NCBI GenBank assembly: GCA_003344405.1
Contig: NOWV01000146.1
Location: 1-64,000, forward strand
Reading direction: 5' to 3'
DNA from: Trichoplax sp. H2
Lineage: Eukaryota > Placozoa > Uniplacotomia > Trichoplacea
DNA length: 64,000 nt
A program made the translations under genes and the position numbers. This document shows positions 37,013 through 52,000 of this stretch, piece by piece. How positions within the stretch are numbered: the stretch's first letter is position 1; the number at the start of each line of letters is the position of its first letter. Under the pieces are notes generated by a model that saw only the letters and a list, made by a program, of their open reading frames with translations, was not told where the DNA came from and made no database searches.

Positions 37013-40000
37013 CTAAAAATCAAAGTTACGCCTATTATATATAGAAACATCTTTGGCTATCTGCATTAAGAATTGCATTTCCTTCACATTACTAGGAAAA
37101 TTAATTTTCGAAGTTAATCAAATACTATATTTAAGCTTGTTTCTTAAAGTTTAAATGACTTAAGCATTGAAAGATGTTAAAAATGACGTCGATTGAAATA
37201 TATCGATAGCAATTAATATATAAGAGACATTTTTATCTCTTAAGTCGCACGATATTAAACTCATAATTAACCTATGATCCCAGAACTAAAGCAGGGATGG
37301 CTTAATTAAAGCATCCACTATACTGTACTGTAATGGAACTCTATTTTGTGCGGCAGGGGTTATTGACTGACCTATGATATTAATAATAATTGCTAAATAA
37401 GAATAGAATTTAGGTTACTTACTGTCACAAAACAGCTTTGCAACAAGATAACGCAATATACGATCAATAAGTCAATTCCTTGAACCATGTATCAAGGAAT
37501 GATATCTGCACTATCACAAACACTTTTTTGCTCAACTAGCAGACTATACAAAGACTTAGACGCCTCGTATTTTACGTTAAACACTAAGTTTGAGAATTCA
37601 CTTTATTACACGATATACTGCATTTATATACTATTCCTCAATAGCTCATGAGTCATAGTTAATACAATTAACATTGGAATCATTTACTGAATTAGATATT
37701 AATTTTAGCTACTGCTCCCTTAATGCAGACAACAGTATTTACGAACATAGACATGTAATGACTAATACAGAATAGTCAGATTACGATATGTCCTATCACG
37801 GAACATTTCCATGATAATTTGCAATCTACCATAAGTAAATTACAATCACAATGATTGGAACAGTAAGTAGATGATTTGTATTTCCTATTATAACTATTAA
37901 TTTCAGTATGTGTATAAGTGTCACTGTCATAAAAAGTCAGTGCTATATTAAAACACAGTATATCCAAATTAGAAGTTAACTAAATAAGGATAGTCTAACA
38001 GAATTATCCTAACATAGATATTTCTACTGTAATACAGTATATAACACTGTAACACTTACAGATCCGTTATTTCGCCAGCTCCAATTAATGAATATCTGGA
38101 GAATTGAATCAAAGGATTGTTTTTTATGTTTCTGTGAAAATGAAATTGCAAGGATACTGAGTCGATTAAAATCTCAACTAGCCACAAACTTAGTAGATTT
38201 GAATGTGTAATCATTTTTATGGTCAATAAAATAGCGATTTCTCCAGGTAATAAATACCAAGAAACTTCTCTATTCACTAGTTTTGAATTCTTAAAGTTTC
38301 GAGCAGTAATCGTAGGGTATTTAATCATTATTAGACTGGATAAATCGGAGATTTCGTCAGGCAATAAATACATTGCAATTTATTATCTACTATTCTTGAT
38401 TAAAATAATTTTCTTACAGTTGTCGTAATTTTTTAAACCCCGCTAAACAGTATGGTCCAAGCGTCACGATGTTATTATCGTCGACACTCCTAAACAGGTA
38501 TATTTTCGATTTCGTTAGCTAAATTTGTTTAATACCTTATGATCAATTTAATATTCTATAAAAATAAATGTTACATCAATGTAGAACTAAGCATATCTTT
38601 TAATAGGTAGATTTACACGTACAAAAGTTCCAAATTTGAAGATGCAGCGTCAGGAGTTGTACATATATCAGTTATATTATTTCTATTAAGAAGCCTATGT
38701 CAAAATCATTTTTAATAGAGCATTTATTAGCATAAAATATTCGAAATAAATTTAATCATTATGGTTAAACTAAAATAAAAGCATGGAGTTATGTTTCAAA
38801 TTATGGTCAAGAATCGAAAAACTTGATTTAGTGATTATAGATACACTTACAGCTTTTTCAAGTTTGATAATTTTATCAAGGAGAAATAATCAGTATTTTG
38901 AAGCTGATTTTTATCGAAATTCCTAAATAGAAAGGATTGCATCAAGAAAGCGATAGTAATTTAATGGCACACTTTGAATTCTATCGCTTGGCAAAAATTG
39001 GTCTTTATTACATCAAATATAACAATTAAATATTAAAATCTTATATAGTATACATATGTGATTTTATCTAATCTGTGACAGTATTCAAGACTGTTCTCTA
39101 TTTTATCTGAATTAAATAACATAAAAGGTCTAAAAGATTGCTATCAATTTATTTAAAAAATTATAAAGAAAGTATTAGAAGTACGCCTTACAATCGATTG
39201 ATATTGGCTAAAGGCGAAATACCTCCTAAGCCAATAGACTTGAGTTCACAATCTGATAATTCGCTTCAATATGAAAGTTATAAGAAGTTACGAATATTTA
39301 TGTATACGCTACCGCTTGTAGTACTCCTTCTAAAATAACTAGAAAAATCGATAAGTCAATATTTTAAAACTTACAGATGTCTAGTTTGGTATAATTTCCG
39401 TAGTATATTTTCCGAAAGTTGATCAAGGTCATTGCCACCTAAAATTCTGTTAACATTGGATGTAATTAATTTTATTAGTATTAGACCAATTTACCCCACT
39501 ACGTCATTTATCATTAATTGTTATATCATTTCTCAATAAAGAGTTTGAAAATACTCTACAGTTCAAAAAATTGTTTTCTTTCCGAAAATATCGGGACCAA
39601 ATCGACAGCTGATAGGTTGGAATAACTTAGACCCCTAAAGGTTGCGATTTAATTTTATGTATGTTAAGAAATCTGGTATGCATTAATTTTAATGTGTGCT
39701 ACTTATAATATGAAAAACATAAACGTACTATGGTTAAGATGTTTATAAATTATGAATGCATAATTTATAGTAAAGCAGTAAGTAATACTGAATTGTTAAT
39801 ATCCATAATAAAGAATTTACTTATAGGTTGTTAATAAGCCAGTGATTTGATATTGATTACTACAGAACGATGAATTGACTATTTCAATAATTAAATACAA
39901 TTTCCAATAAATTGGAAATTACCAGTAAGATAATTGTATAGGAACTCGTAGCAAAGGAATTGACGGATACTTTGTAATTTATAATTATATACTTACAGGC

Positions 40001-43000
40001 TTATCATATTGACTAGGTTTGTGATCAAACTCAGATTAACCCCTGATAAATTATTGCTATCTAGATATCTGTAACATAAAATAGACAAGAGTCACTTTTA
40101 TGTAAACCAGTAAGTGATTTTACATGATTTTCTATTCTTTAAATGCCGAGATGTGTAAGATAACGATGGCTTCTTGCGCATAATTTTAAAAAATTTAATA
40201 TGGTAGATATTATGTGATTCTACAGTAAAGGTATCACAAAACGTAACTTTATTTGTGAGCAACAGTTATACAAAGACCAACACAGGATACAGTAGTGTAT
40301 CAACATCATTTCCCACTTCTAAAAATGGAATAGTTTGCAGATTTCACTTTCGCTTATATGATTAAAGAGATCTTATACATACGCTGCTAAATATATAACT
40401 ACACGATAGAGTTTTTAATCCATTGATATTAATTAACTTATTTCCATTTTATTATTTGTATATCAATCGCCAATTTTTTATGGAAATAAAATTAAGGTTT
40501 GTTTCAATTGCTCTAGTTATTTTGAAAAGATTTACTTACAATTCTTGGATATGAGCAAGCTCTTTAAATAAAGCGGCATTGATTATGGACTTGTTAAATT
40601 GGCAGTGTTTCATTTTCCTACGAAGCGACAAATTATGAACTTGGCTATGTACATGATGTTTGATATTCATAGGCGATATCATTTTTGGCATAAAACTGGT
40701 TTATACTAAGCAGAAGCTAACACCAGAAATATTGTAAACGATGACTAGCAAGAAAAAAGATTATTACAATGTCCGAAGAGATCTGAAATGGCTAAAGAGA
40801 CGTAAATCAATAGATTGCAAGTTAGGATTATTATTCATGGATCTATAATCAGGATAAAAAACATTAAATAAATTCAGATATTTAAAACCTTCAGATTTTT
40901 ACTCATATAGTATAGTAACTGTGCACACTGCGATAAATCTTACAGTTCCTCGAGAAATGGAAGCTGCCTAAACGATTTTTCTTTCAACCGGGTTAAGTAA
41001 CGACCTCCAATCGCCCTTTGGTATTATATCATTTTATTATACATTCAAAGCATTAAAATTAAGTTTATCAACTTTCGATTTAGCTATAAGAACTCGATTA
41101 AAATATGTTTATTATATCAAAAAATATTCCTTACAATTTCTGCAGCCTAATTAATTTTACAAAAGCAAAATCAGGAATATCAGAGTATTTATTAGAAGCT
41201 AGATCCCTAGAGAAGGAGCAATTAATCGTTAAACTTATAGCCCTAAATATAACAGTATTATATCGTCTTTAAGTAATGGCTGATTGCAACAGAAAATATC
41301 TACATATCGTGAAAAATTCGAATAATTGCTTAAAATAACCACTAGTACTTTCATTTTTGTATCATTCAATCAATCAAACAATTCATCCAAATGCAAACAG
41401 CTGTTCGATTATAACCAGCTTAGATTAATGCAAATAACAAGAGCCTCAATTATAAGGTTAATGAACTAATTTATACAGGTTCTAATAAACTTACAATTCT
41501 TTTAAAATTATAGTATTTTCGAAAAGATCAACAGGAATTTTTTTCAGTTGATTCCCAACCAAAAACCTTCATTTTTCAAATTATTGTTGATTTGCCAACA
41601 TATGCAGATTAGTAGATTATATCGGTCGTAGTATCATCACCTGCTAGAATATCTATGAATCATGTGATCATACTTACAAGTGCGATATTGAAGAATTTAT
41701 ACCGAAAACTCTTTCATGAATACTATTTAGTTTGTTATTGCTTAAAGCCCTATTTGAATAGAAGTTCTCCGTTATCTTAGTCAGTATTTGATACCCGTGC
41801 GATAGCATTTTATATTAAGTTCTAAATTTGACAAATTTCCAATCAAAGCAAGAAATTTCAATTATATATTAGGAATAAATGATTGTTTTTACTGGTAATA
41901 CTAATGATTATAAATCTAACTTTGCTATTCATGTGATTCATTAGCCGACTACCCTATTTCTTACAAGTGCAGTGGTGCAAATGGCGAGAAAGTATTCAGC
42001 CCAAGATACTCTATAAAGTTGCTCGTCAACCTCCTAGACATAAAATTGTAAGTAAACAAAATCATGGACTGATATCGGTCAAGAGTTTCCTAAAAATCAC
42101 CTTCCATTAATCATATTGAATGATAAGGTTTATGATTTCATATGACTGAATGGATTTTGAAATTAAGCGAATACTTTTCAAATTCATTTAGGAAAAGTTT
42201 ACAGCTTAGCATTGCTGTAAAAATATCGGATCGTTAAAGAATGCCATTCTAGTCCAAGTCACGACACACTTTATTTCACAAATACAATTTTTCCTAAAAA
42301 TTACCCCTAGCAACTGCTAGCATATCAGTACTGTAGCATCTCTTCATCTTCAGACAAATAAAATACCTATTTATGCGTGATGCTTTAGAAATTTTATGAA
42401 ACTCACTATAGATAAAGTACAGAAATATTCTAAATAACTATCACGATTAATTTGGTGAAGCTAAACAATTAATTGCAATAAAAATGAGAAATTAAATTGA
42501 TAATTATATCCATAATTAGACTATGTTTCTCCTGAGTTCAAGTATCCTTACTTACACTATATTTAACGACCTCATGTCTTTGAAAGTTCCAGGCTCTAGA
42601 ATCGATATTTTGTTGAAAGATAACGACCTACGGATGAAAATATCTGTTAGGTTGTCTAATCTGCATCAGGGTACTACAAAGGTTTTGGCTAGTTTTGTAG
42701 CGACATTATAAGTTCTCTCGATCATGGAGATTTATCTCAGGGCAATTTGAAGACTTTTAAATGATAATTTATTAAATTAACATAAAAATAGTCTAAAATA
42801 AGTAACTACGGTTTTGTACACTTATTATAAAGTAATATTGGCACACCCAAGATATGATAAGTACCGCCATGTTTCCTTTTGTCAAAATAAGAAGCTGACA
42901 ATACATATATTTGTTGTGCCGAAGGACCTGCAATCTTACATATACATTGCACAGTGCACTAACTCACAGGTTTTTGACAAGTAAACATTCGGAAAATTGC

Positions 43001-46000
43001 TGACGACTAAGTTTTTCAATTCTATTCTTCTTCAAGGAGCTTTGATGAGTATATTATACAATAGCAATAATAATAGCTTAAATTTAATTAAAATGTTGAG
43101 AATATTCTCTAATATTGGTGAAATATTGTCATAATTTATTCCTTTCATAACAGAATTTCTTACAGTCTTTCCAAATGAGTACCATTGCATATATGCTTCG
43201 GTAGAGTTGCTAATCGATTTGATGATAAATCTCTTTTCAGAAACAGAAGATATAATATAAAATTTTAACACTGGTAGTCATAAATTTGATATAATACTAT
43301 ATATAATAATTTAAGTTACTATCGCGGCTTTGTTGCAGCTATCATAATCACACTATTATACTACAGAAACATAATTTTGTAGTGTCACAAAACAACTTTC
43401 GTGATCATACCTAAACTAGTCTATCTACTCTTATAGTTCTCCAACTAACTCCGAAAATCCTCAGTGAGGGAAAACTAACTTATTCCTATACTATAGTAAT
43501 CGAGTAAAACGATAGGTTTAGGTTAATAAATATATTTATTACTAGCCCGTTTACGTTAGTACCAGTGTACTCTACGTTAGCCTCTGTGGAACTGAGATTA
43601 AAAATTAATAATCAAGCTTATATACAATTTCATATGTCACACCAATAATCCCGGTGCTAATCTTTCACGTTAAATTATATAATGTGCAATACAGGCTTAC
43701 TATAGACTATCGTGAATTGACTACTAGTTATATATGAGGAACATCAAGCTCCGTAACATGTAGTTTTATCTCGATTGAGCAGTTGAAGGTTTGCAAGCGT
43801 TGCATAATAAGAAATTAATAATTGCGTTTTTATAACACTGCATAAAGCAAACATCGATACAGGATTTATAACAGCCGGAACTATTTCCACCGTTCCATCA
43901 CAGCAATCATAATCACGTTATTATACAGTAGAGACGTAATTTTGTTACTTCAGTTCGATTGAGCTATTGAAGATTCGTGCACGCTACATAATAAGAAATC
44001 AATAATTGTGTTTTTGCATATACAACATAAAACAAATATCGACACAGAATTCTATATTCTGCTATCTGACGTTGCGATCATCACTATTTTAAGTATCAGT
44101 ATTATTAGTGCATATAGACGATAATGAAACTGTAAAAATACTGTATGATCTTTAGGAAGCTAGCGAAACCTGTTGTCATTAATTAGATCTACAATTCTTT
44201 ATTGGACACTGGGCAGCAAACTGCAATAACTACTTATGGAATCGTAATTTAGTTTGTTAAACCGAAATATAATCATTTCTTTGCGTCGCTATGCAAGTTA
44301 TCCTCCGTGATACCACTTGCAATTTTATTAAACCTAAGGAAATAATATATCAGATAATTTAACTAGGTAAAATTCGGTAGTTTGTAGAAGGTCTTCAAAG
44401 TTGTATTGAAACTATGGTATAAGGTGTCTTTTTACAAAATAGATGGTCGTCGGCATATACTGTATATTACTGAGAATTCCAAAATCAATATTTTGTATAC
44501 TTGTATATAAAAAATATTTTTCTTTTTAGGAAGCGCTGCTTCGAACATTTTAAATTGAATTATAGAGTTAAAACGTAGGCTAATTAAAACGTACACTTCA
44601 AACAAAAATGGAAATTTGGAAAAGAATCCATCATCAATTCGTCCAATTCTGTTACCTAGTAGAAGGCTATTTCAAAAAGAACATAGATTGTATTTCGTAA
44701 GCAATGTACTTCGGAAAATAATCTACGAATCGACAAAAAGGAGTATGTAAACGATCTTCATTAACAAAGTTATTACCAACAGTTACATTATAAATATCTA
44801 ATTAACCTGAATAGAAAGGACTAGAATACCGTATAACTCTAAAATGAAACTTAGGCCATATACGAGAAATATAATAACATGTTTGCCATGCTAACAAGAA
44901 CTAATATCTCTTTAGATATTTTATTATTCAAATGTCCAGTTTATGATAAAAAAGGGCATCTACTAAACATCTACTAAATAATCGTACTGTAACTGTTACT
45001 ATTATGCAACATACGGTAGATGGCATTAACGAAAAGAAATATCTAGAAAACATGCGATCTATCTTGTACTAGAATTGGCAAAATTTTAATATAGAGTTAG
45101 TAATGTGTAAACTTATCAATCCGACTATATCCTTCATAAATATATCTAATCACATATTTATGTACGAAATCTAATTAAAATGAATGAAAATTGAATGGTT
45201 TATGAATTACTTACGAAGTAACAAATGGACGTGAACGAAATCAATTACTATTATTGAAAACATATTATCAAATACTCACAGGCGTTTTATCAATTTTTTT
45301 TTCGAATCTGAGTTTTTAAGTGAATGAATAAAGTTGTAGGAAAAATTTCTGAAATAAATAGATTTATATCAGTTAACCTTTAGTTGAAATTAAAAAATGG
45401 GCTTGAGCACGCATTGCAAACTAGAATATATTATGGGTAGTGAAAGTTATTGGCAATAAGACAATCTTAAGACTTGCTGTTCTAAGCTTTGTAACTTTAT
45501 GAGCAAAATTAAAAGCTGGCTGTTCTTTCGTCCTCATTTACCTTTAATGGACAAACATCTACTCTAGACTAAACTACGGAATTTAAATCCTTTTCAGATT
45601 ATAGCTGTTTTATCGAATAAGTGCTCCAAATATGTCCTTGATATGGAAGTGAAATACTTTGGTCACTAATTAATATCTTTCAATACGGTACAATAAAAGT
45701 GATTTCCAATTGTCTACAACTTATGAAACTGTTAATTCACTCGATCAAGTAGCTAAGAATAATGTGTTGAAGAATACTTTGCTGAACTTATATAGAACAT
45801 TTTCATGTTGGATTTCTGGGATATTAAGATTTTACGTGGAAAATGGGGTAAGAAAAAAATAATCTTGGCCACTATTACAGTTTACAAAATAAAGTTATAA
45901 AATATTAAAAATATCGGATTAGGAATAGTAATAGTCTTCATTTGCTCATTTGTACAGTATATAAACTTAGCCTTTACTTGATTGAACCAAATCTTACGCG

Positions 46001-49000
46001 CTAATTTATTATTCAATCCTTTTGCAATAGCAGCGTTTATTTTTCGACTAAACTATCATAACCGACTTCGAGGTAACAACTCTAAAAGTTAATTAGTTAT
46101 AATTATATTATAAGTTGATAAATGCTTACGTACATGAAGGAATTCGTTTTAAGAGAAGAAAACATTGCAAAGTCTAATTCGGAAATTCCGTTCAAAGAAA
46201 AATCCCTATTGCAAATTACTTTTAGTTACCATACTAATAAAAAATTTACAGAATTGTACTTTCAACTCTGCATTTCCAGTATTAGTTAATATCGAGAATT
46301 AGTTTCACAATCTACTAGTATTTCATAAATGTAGCTTGAAAGTTTCCTAGAAATATTTCTTTCTATAGCAATTACTTATTCATACAAAGTCAATATATAA
46401 ATAAGTGTCAGAAATATTATTAAATCCCAAGTTATATAGCATTATTAGATAATTTAACAGTCTCCTTACACATAGAAAATATCCGATAGTTTCCGGAATA
46501 AATCATTCGGTAACGAGGTTATTAAATTTTTCCCTAACTGCCTAAAAATTTAGGAGAATCAAAAGTTGTAATACAATCTAATTTTACCGTCAAAATTAAT
46601 TGCTTAATAAGAAGGCCTTTACCAACTCTAGTAATTTCCACAAGCAAAGATCTACAGTAATTACCTAATTCGAAACTTACTTATAGTTTAAATAATACCA
46701 TATACTCAAAAAATAATCACTTACAGTGCCTGAATTGTTTGCAGCTTCTGAAAGTGCTCTGGTTTAATTTCTCGGATACCACAATGTGAGCAAAGCCTAA
46801 ATTTAGTCATATTGTCATTTCATTAGAGAAGACTATTTCGAAAACACAGAAATATGGCCAGTGTTCATTAAATCACAACAGTACGGCAACATAAATGATG
46901 AAGAAATTTACTGATTCGTTGAAACAGTAATTTCTATCTATCGTTCCTTTTAACAATTTCTCGATTTTATTGAGAACCATTACGTAAAACGAAGATGTTA
47001 TAAATAGCTAAACTTATAAATTGGATATCATAAACCTAGTAGAATTCTTATAGTTATCCTTGCTCCTTGTTGATTTTAGGATACACTTAATAAATTACAG
47101 TGGTTCTGTTTTAAGAACTCAAATCAAATTTGCATAATCTTTGTATTTAACATCAAGAACTACCACAAAAATTTCCGCTGGTTTTAGTATACAACATGTA
47201 CTACTGTGAGAGCTATATAATTTGCAAACCATATGAGTAATGCCAATCTTTATAACGAAAATATCAAAGTAATGCTAATTATATAACTATTAATTATATC
47301 GTTAGTATCAAAATGAATATATTTATCTTACTATTAAAGCACAGTGATTATTTGTAATATTGTAGTAGGACTAGTTCTTCTCATTTTAATTAGCATTAAT
47401 AAAATTGCGTTAATATTTTCCTTATATAAGAATGTTAAACTTAATTTAACAGAATCAAAAGAAATCTACTTTGCTGTCATAAGATAATATACTAACAATC
47501 CAACTATTATTGGACTCTCGGCGTATTTGAAATTATCTGGGCCTAAGCTTGTGCCACTCCATTGCCTATTCCATAATTTTAATAAGAGATAAACACGTTA
47601 CAATTTTTTTAATAAATCCATTTGCAGGAAAGGTACTTTTATCAAAAAAATTTTAATTATAGCACAAACAAGGTGGTCGTATAAGGAAATGGTCTCTTTC
47701 TTAGACTTTTTTCTGATGTTATAAATTCTTTTAGAGGATTTTCGGCAAAATTTCTAAAATTATTACTCAATAAGGTCAGCATATCTAAAATTTGTAGCAT
47801 GTATTTGAAAAATCAGAGTAACATTCGATTCTGGGCTATCGTAGTCATAAAATTATTATGAGCTGTCGCTTACAACACCATATGACTAGCTATGCTGATA
47901 TAATATTATAAGAGTAGAACTGAAATAAATTTTTAAAACTGTTTAGGTAATAGATTTCTTTGATGGGCCATTTTACTAATGAAATATTGATTAGACTGGT
48001 AGAGAATTGTAGTTAAGAGCTGTACTTGTAACATAATGGTATTGTCTCCAGAAATATAAACTATGATAAACTGTAACAGAAGGGAAAATGTAATAATCCT
48101 ACATGAGGGTTTATATTGTTATTAGAGATACTTACAAGAAAAATAAATGACGAAAGTTTTCGAAGCAGCCAAAGCTTATCCGTTCTATCCGATTTCCATC
48201 GATATGCCTACGTATAATAGCCTCAATTACTAGAAAGCTAATATACAGTAATTACCTTACTATCATTGAGCAGTAATATTGGTTCAATGAAAGCTGTAAT
48301 TAATTATTAAACATAATAAAGACTGAAGTTGTATTTCGAAATTAAAATTGTATGATATTATCAGCTTACAACTCTAGCAATCTATTTAGGCCAACAAAAG
48401 TCTTCTCTCGGATAACAGACAACTTGTTCATTTCCAAAAATCTATCCAAAACAGGACATTAAAAATATCACTTTATGATTCTTTATTACCCTAACCTTAC
48501 AGTCCATTTTTTAGAAAAAGTCTATAGTTGCAATATCTCGATCATAAGCTTATAATAACTTGTAATTGATAGTTACAGAAATTGTAAATTTATTAAATCT
48601 TGGAAAGCGTATTCTTGGATATTTTCGATGAGATTTAGTTTTAACGATCTAATACGAAATAAATAAGCGCGCAAGCTCATACACTCAGTAGAGTTATAGA
48701 ATGCTAACTTAATACGATTATAAATCTAATATTTACGCATGCACTTTCCAGTTATCTGCTATATTATAAATTTACAATAATTTTAGGTTTCCAAGCGACT
48801 TGAATTGGCCAACTGTAACGTTTACTAGATAGTTTCTTTCAAGCGATCTGAAAAAAAATGTAAATCAGTTGCAGAAAGGATTTCGGTTCGTAGTTTCAGA
48901 AAAATTTATCACAAGGTTCAGCCAGAAGCATTGCTATAGGAAGGTAGTATAAAGATGTAGCAATGCTAATTATTATTCTCAAATTTAATGAGTTGAAACA

Positions 49001-52000
49001 GTACATAACTAATAAAATCACAACATTATAGCAAATGAATACACGAAATGCGATAATTTAACTGATATTTATGTCTAATCACAAATCTTATACATTCGAA
49101 TAATTTTATAGAATTACTTTGCGATTTCCGTTCGTACGCTTAGGAATAACTACGGTACGGAAAGTTTTAATAAAGCTAATAAAATTGCTTTAATAAGCTA
49201 AGACTGGTATTGCAACAGGTATTAAATATCTATGGCAAGTCTACTTGATCTAGTTACATTCCTATCCTACCATAATACATATATACCGATAATTTTCTAA
49301 TAGATACTGATTATCCTAATCTATTTAAACTGAATGTTATGGAATTTTAGAGAGAATAAATAGTTCTAAACAAGTATATTAGAGCAACTTTATGATAGCA
49401 AACTTAAGATTTAGATATATTTTCTAGTTTAAGTAATATAAGTATGTTTTACAAGGTCTGTAGCGTGGGCATCCTCTCGAAGCTGTGCGTCTCGATGAAA
49501 CTGATAGCGTTCGACCCTAACTGACTAAGAATTGTACATCAGTTCGTCTGGAGTCTATATGTATTTTACATTAAGGTTACTTATTTAGCTAGAGAAACAA
49601 CAATCTTAAATAAAAAATCAACAACCCTCAATGCATTTCACTTTAGCTATTTTATCATTAAATTGAAACTGACTGTCCAATTACGAAATATTAATGAAAT
49701 TATAAAAGAATTTTCATACAGGTATCCTAGCAATGGTAGATGAGGAAAGCTATTGTTGCTAATTGTTTGAATTCCATTGTAATTTAACGCCCTATAGACA
49801 AATTGTTCAGTATTTTAATGCTAATACCAAACAAAATTTTATACTCTTAACACATTTTTTCCTTAATTATGTTTCGTTAGTAATCATACAAAAAAAATAA
49901 GGACTTTAGTTGGTTAAATTACTCTGTAAATCATGATAGCATTATAATAATAAATATATATTTTCCTCATCTCTTGTACACTTACAGTCGCTTTAAGTTG
50001 ATTAATCCTTCAAATCTGGTCCTTTTAATCGTAAAGGATGTATTTTGTGCATTTGTTATGATACTAAGCAATTAATATTACGTTAATTAGTCATAATTTC
50101 AACTTGTACTGCACAAGACATCATAGCAATAAGTGAATAGATTGCATTCGAGTTGAATTAAATGCTCGGATAACGTATTATGCGCTATTAAAATTTGAAT
50201 AGGAAGTATTAGCTTGTCGTTTTGTCAATAAATATGTGACACTCTGCTTCAATATTCTACTAAAAACCATGGATACCGTGTTGCTCAACGTTTCATATCT
50301 GAACTTACATCCAAGATAATAATGGATTCTGACTAAAGGTATAGTCAGAATCTACATGACTTGGGTTAATGTATCTAGATTGGAAACAAACAATTTAGTC
50401 CATTTTATTAAACATTTGTAACAGCAGGCCTTTATCTATGCGGTTATTGATAATGTCTTCATAGAATGTATGGTAGCAATCTCAGCTTAGAAGCAAGTTT
50501 AAAACATCAAGAAATTTCATAAAACGGCAGCTCTAACTTTTATGCAATTAATTTTAATGTATATGAGACAGAGATTTACTTGAAATAGAGTCATAAGCTA
50601 ATTGATACTTACAAGCGCTGCAACTTCTTCAATGCTGATAAAGCTCTTTCATTGCTTTTTTCCTGACTTATCAATCTTAATTGTTAATTGAAGATTCATT
50701 ACGTGAGATTTTGTCTTGAAAATGATGCCTTTTCTAACATTTGCTTTGATAATCTGTCAAAACATTTTGTACTCACAGCACTTGAGCATTACTGAAGACT
50801 GTAAATGCATCTGGGGATATATCTGATATCGGATTATTTCTTAAATTTCTATTTGTTGTAGAAATTATGATTAAAAATTTTTCTTTTAATTCTTTGACAT
50901 AAATATTGTTCAAAACTACATCTTCGAAGTATTTCTAGCCAGCTTTTGCATAAAAGATGAAAAAGCTAACAGGTTCCGGCTCTCTAAATATTTTATTATC
51001 ACTAATTCTATAAACATGAGCCATCGTTAGCTACGACAGATCTTCACCAAAAACGTATAATGTAATTAAACCTCTGACCCTGCATACTTATTTGGCAGCC
51101 AATAACCTGTAGAGTGCTAATAATAGATTACTTACCGTACTAAACTGACGATTTTACTTTATATTTTTCTACAAAATACTGATATGAACATATAATATAT
51201 TTAATTCTTACACAAAATATAATCTAGGAAGCGGTTTGACGGAAGTAAATGCATCCAAATGAATGGTAAAAATTTGATTTCCCTCCATATTTCTGAAACA
51301 TATTACACAACATTTTTGATATATGAAACCATGGTTTATATCAAAGCAGGATATAAGCAGTTATTTATAACATGTTTAAAAATATTCTTTTATTAGAAAT
51401 GCTTCCTTTAAGTTGATGCTATTGAGGACTTACAATGTTCTCAATGCATACATATTTGATAGTGATGTTACATTTAGGAATGAAATCATGTTTTTTTGTA
51501 GTAATCTGTTAAAGTGCAAAATAGTAAAGGCAAATTTTATTATAAATTAACGAATTTTTAATTAATGGAATTGTAGCAAATTTTTGGCCTAATTAGACAA
51601 TAATCTCAGGATAAAGGTACGGAAACTTACAAAGTATTCAAACTACTTAAACATTCTCTTAAGGCTCCAAAATTAGCATGCTTGATATAATTTTCATTAA
51701 TGGATCTGTAAAAGTACAAAATCAAATTTTACATGGTAAGCCTTATAATTATGGTTTACAGTTACATACATATAACCTACATCATACGGTATAGATAAGA
51801 ATTAAGATGTTTATAAAAACATTTAAGTTCAATTTTTATTCTTAGGCCTATAATAAAGGTTTAATTATTAATTATTTATGCCTATCTATAGTTGAGATGG
51901 TAGTAGCAGTTATCACAAAATCTTATATCAAGAGTATAGCATTATTGCTAAGTTAATGCTTTGAGAAAGACAAATAGATTAAACTATGGTCATACTTTAT

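Larger units (their letters stand above)
41965..48847 (-). repeat. LRR exons 23-35 of the giant LGR
   Basis: Thirteen phase 2-2 exons: 48847-48776, 48648-48577, 48441-48370, 48207-48136, 46796-46725, 46541-46470, 46205-46134, 45348-45280, 44666-44595, 43232-43164, 43039-42968, 42627-42556, 42033-41965. Lengths 72 or 69 nt. Readings include SLKLNLIENIQEYAFQDL (48648), HIDGNRIERISFGCF (48207), QLGKNLITSLPNDLF (46541), LLLGNRIGRIDDGFF (44666), DLSSNRLATLPKHIC (43232) and SLSFNKISILEPGTF (42627). Several use weaker donors (GTACGT at 46205 and 44666 exons, GTAAAT, GTAACT), so the LRR reading and phase, not the donor alone, define them. Confidence 0.78.

Noticed and set aside
43500-43730. Possible third member of the palindromic LTR family
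   Set aside because: Shares only a GGTTTAGGTTAATAAA-like stretch; no terminal palindrome or TATA/poly(A) order could be seen.
47602-47665. LRR-like reading VPFLQMDLLKKL (minus)
   Set aside because: No AG acceptor within reach; treated as a relic or chance.
50920-50979. Possible 60-nt LRR exon (minus), RNLLAFSSFMQKLARN
   Set aside because: Phase fits but the leucine spacing is poor, the acceptor is weak and the following intron would be only 71 nt. Not counted among the 49.
51781-51840. Possible 60-nt LRR exon (minus), KIELKCFYKHLNSYLY
   Set aside because: Open and in phase, but without the usual LxxN start and F..L..L end; acceptor weak.
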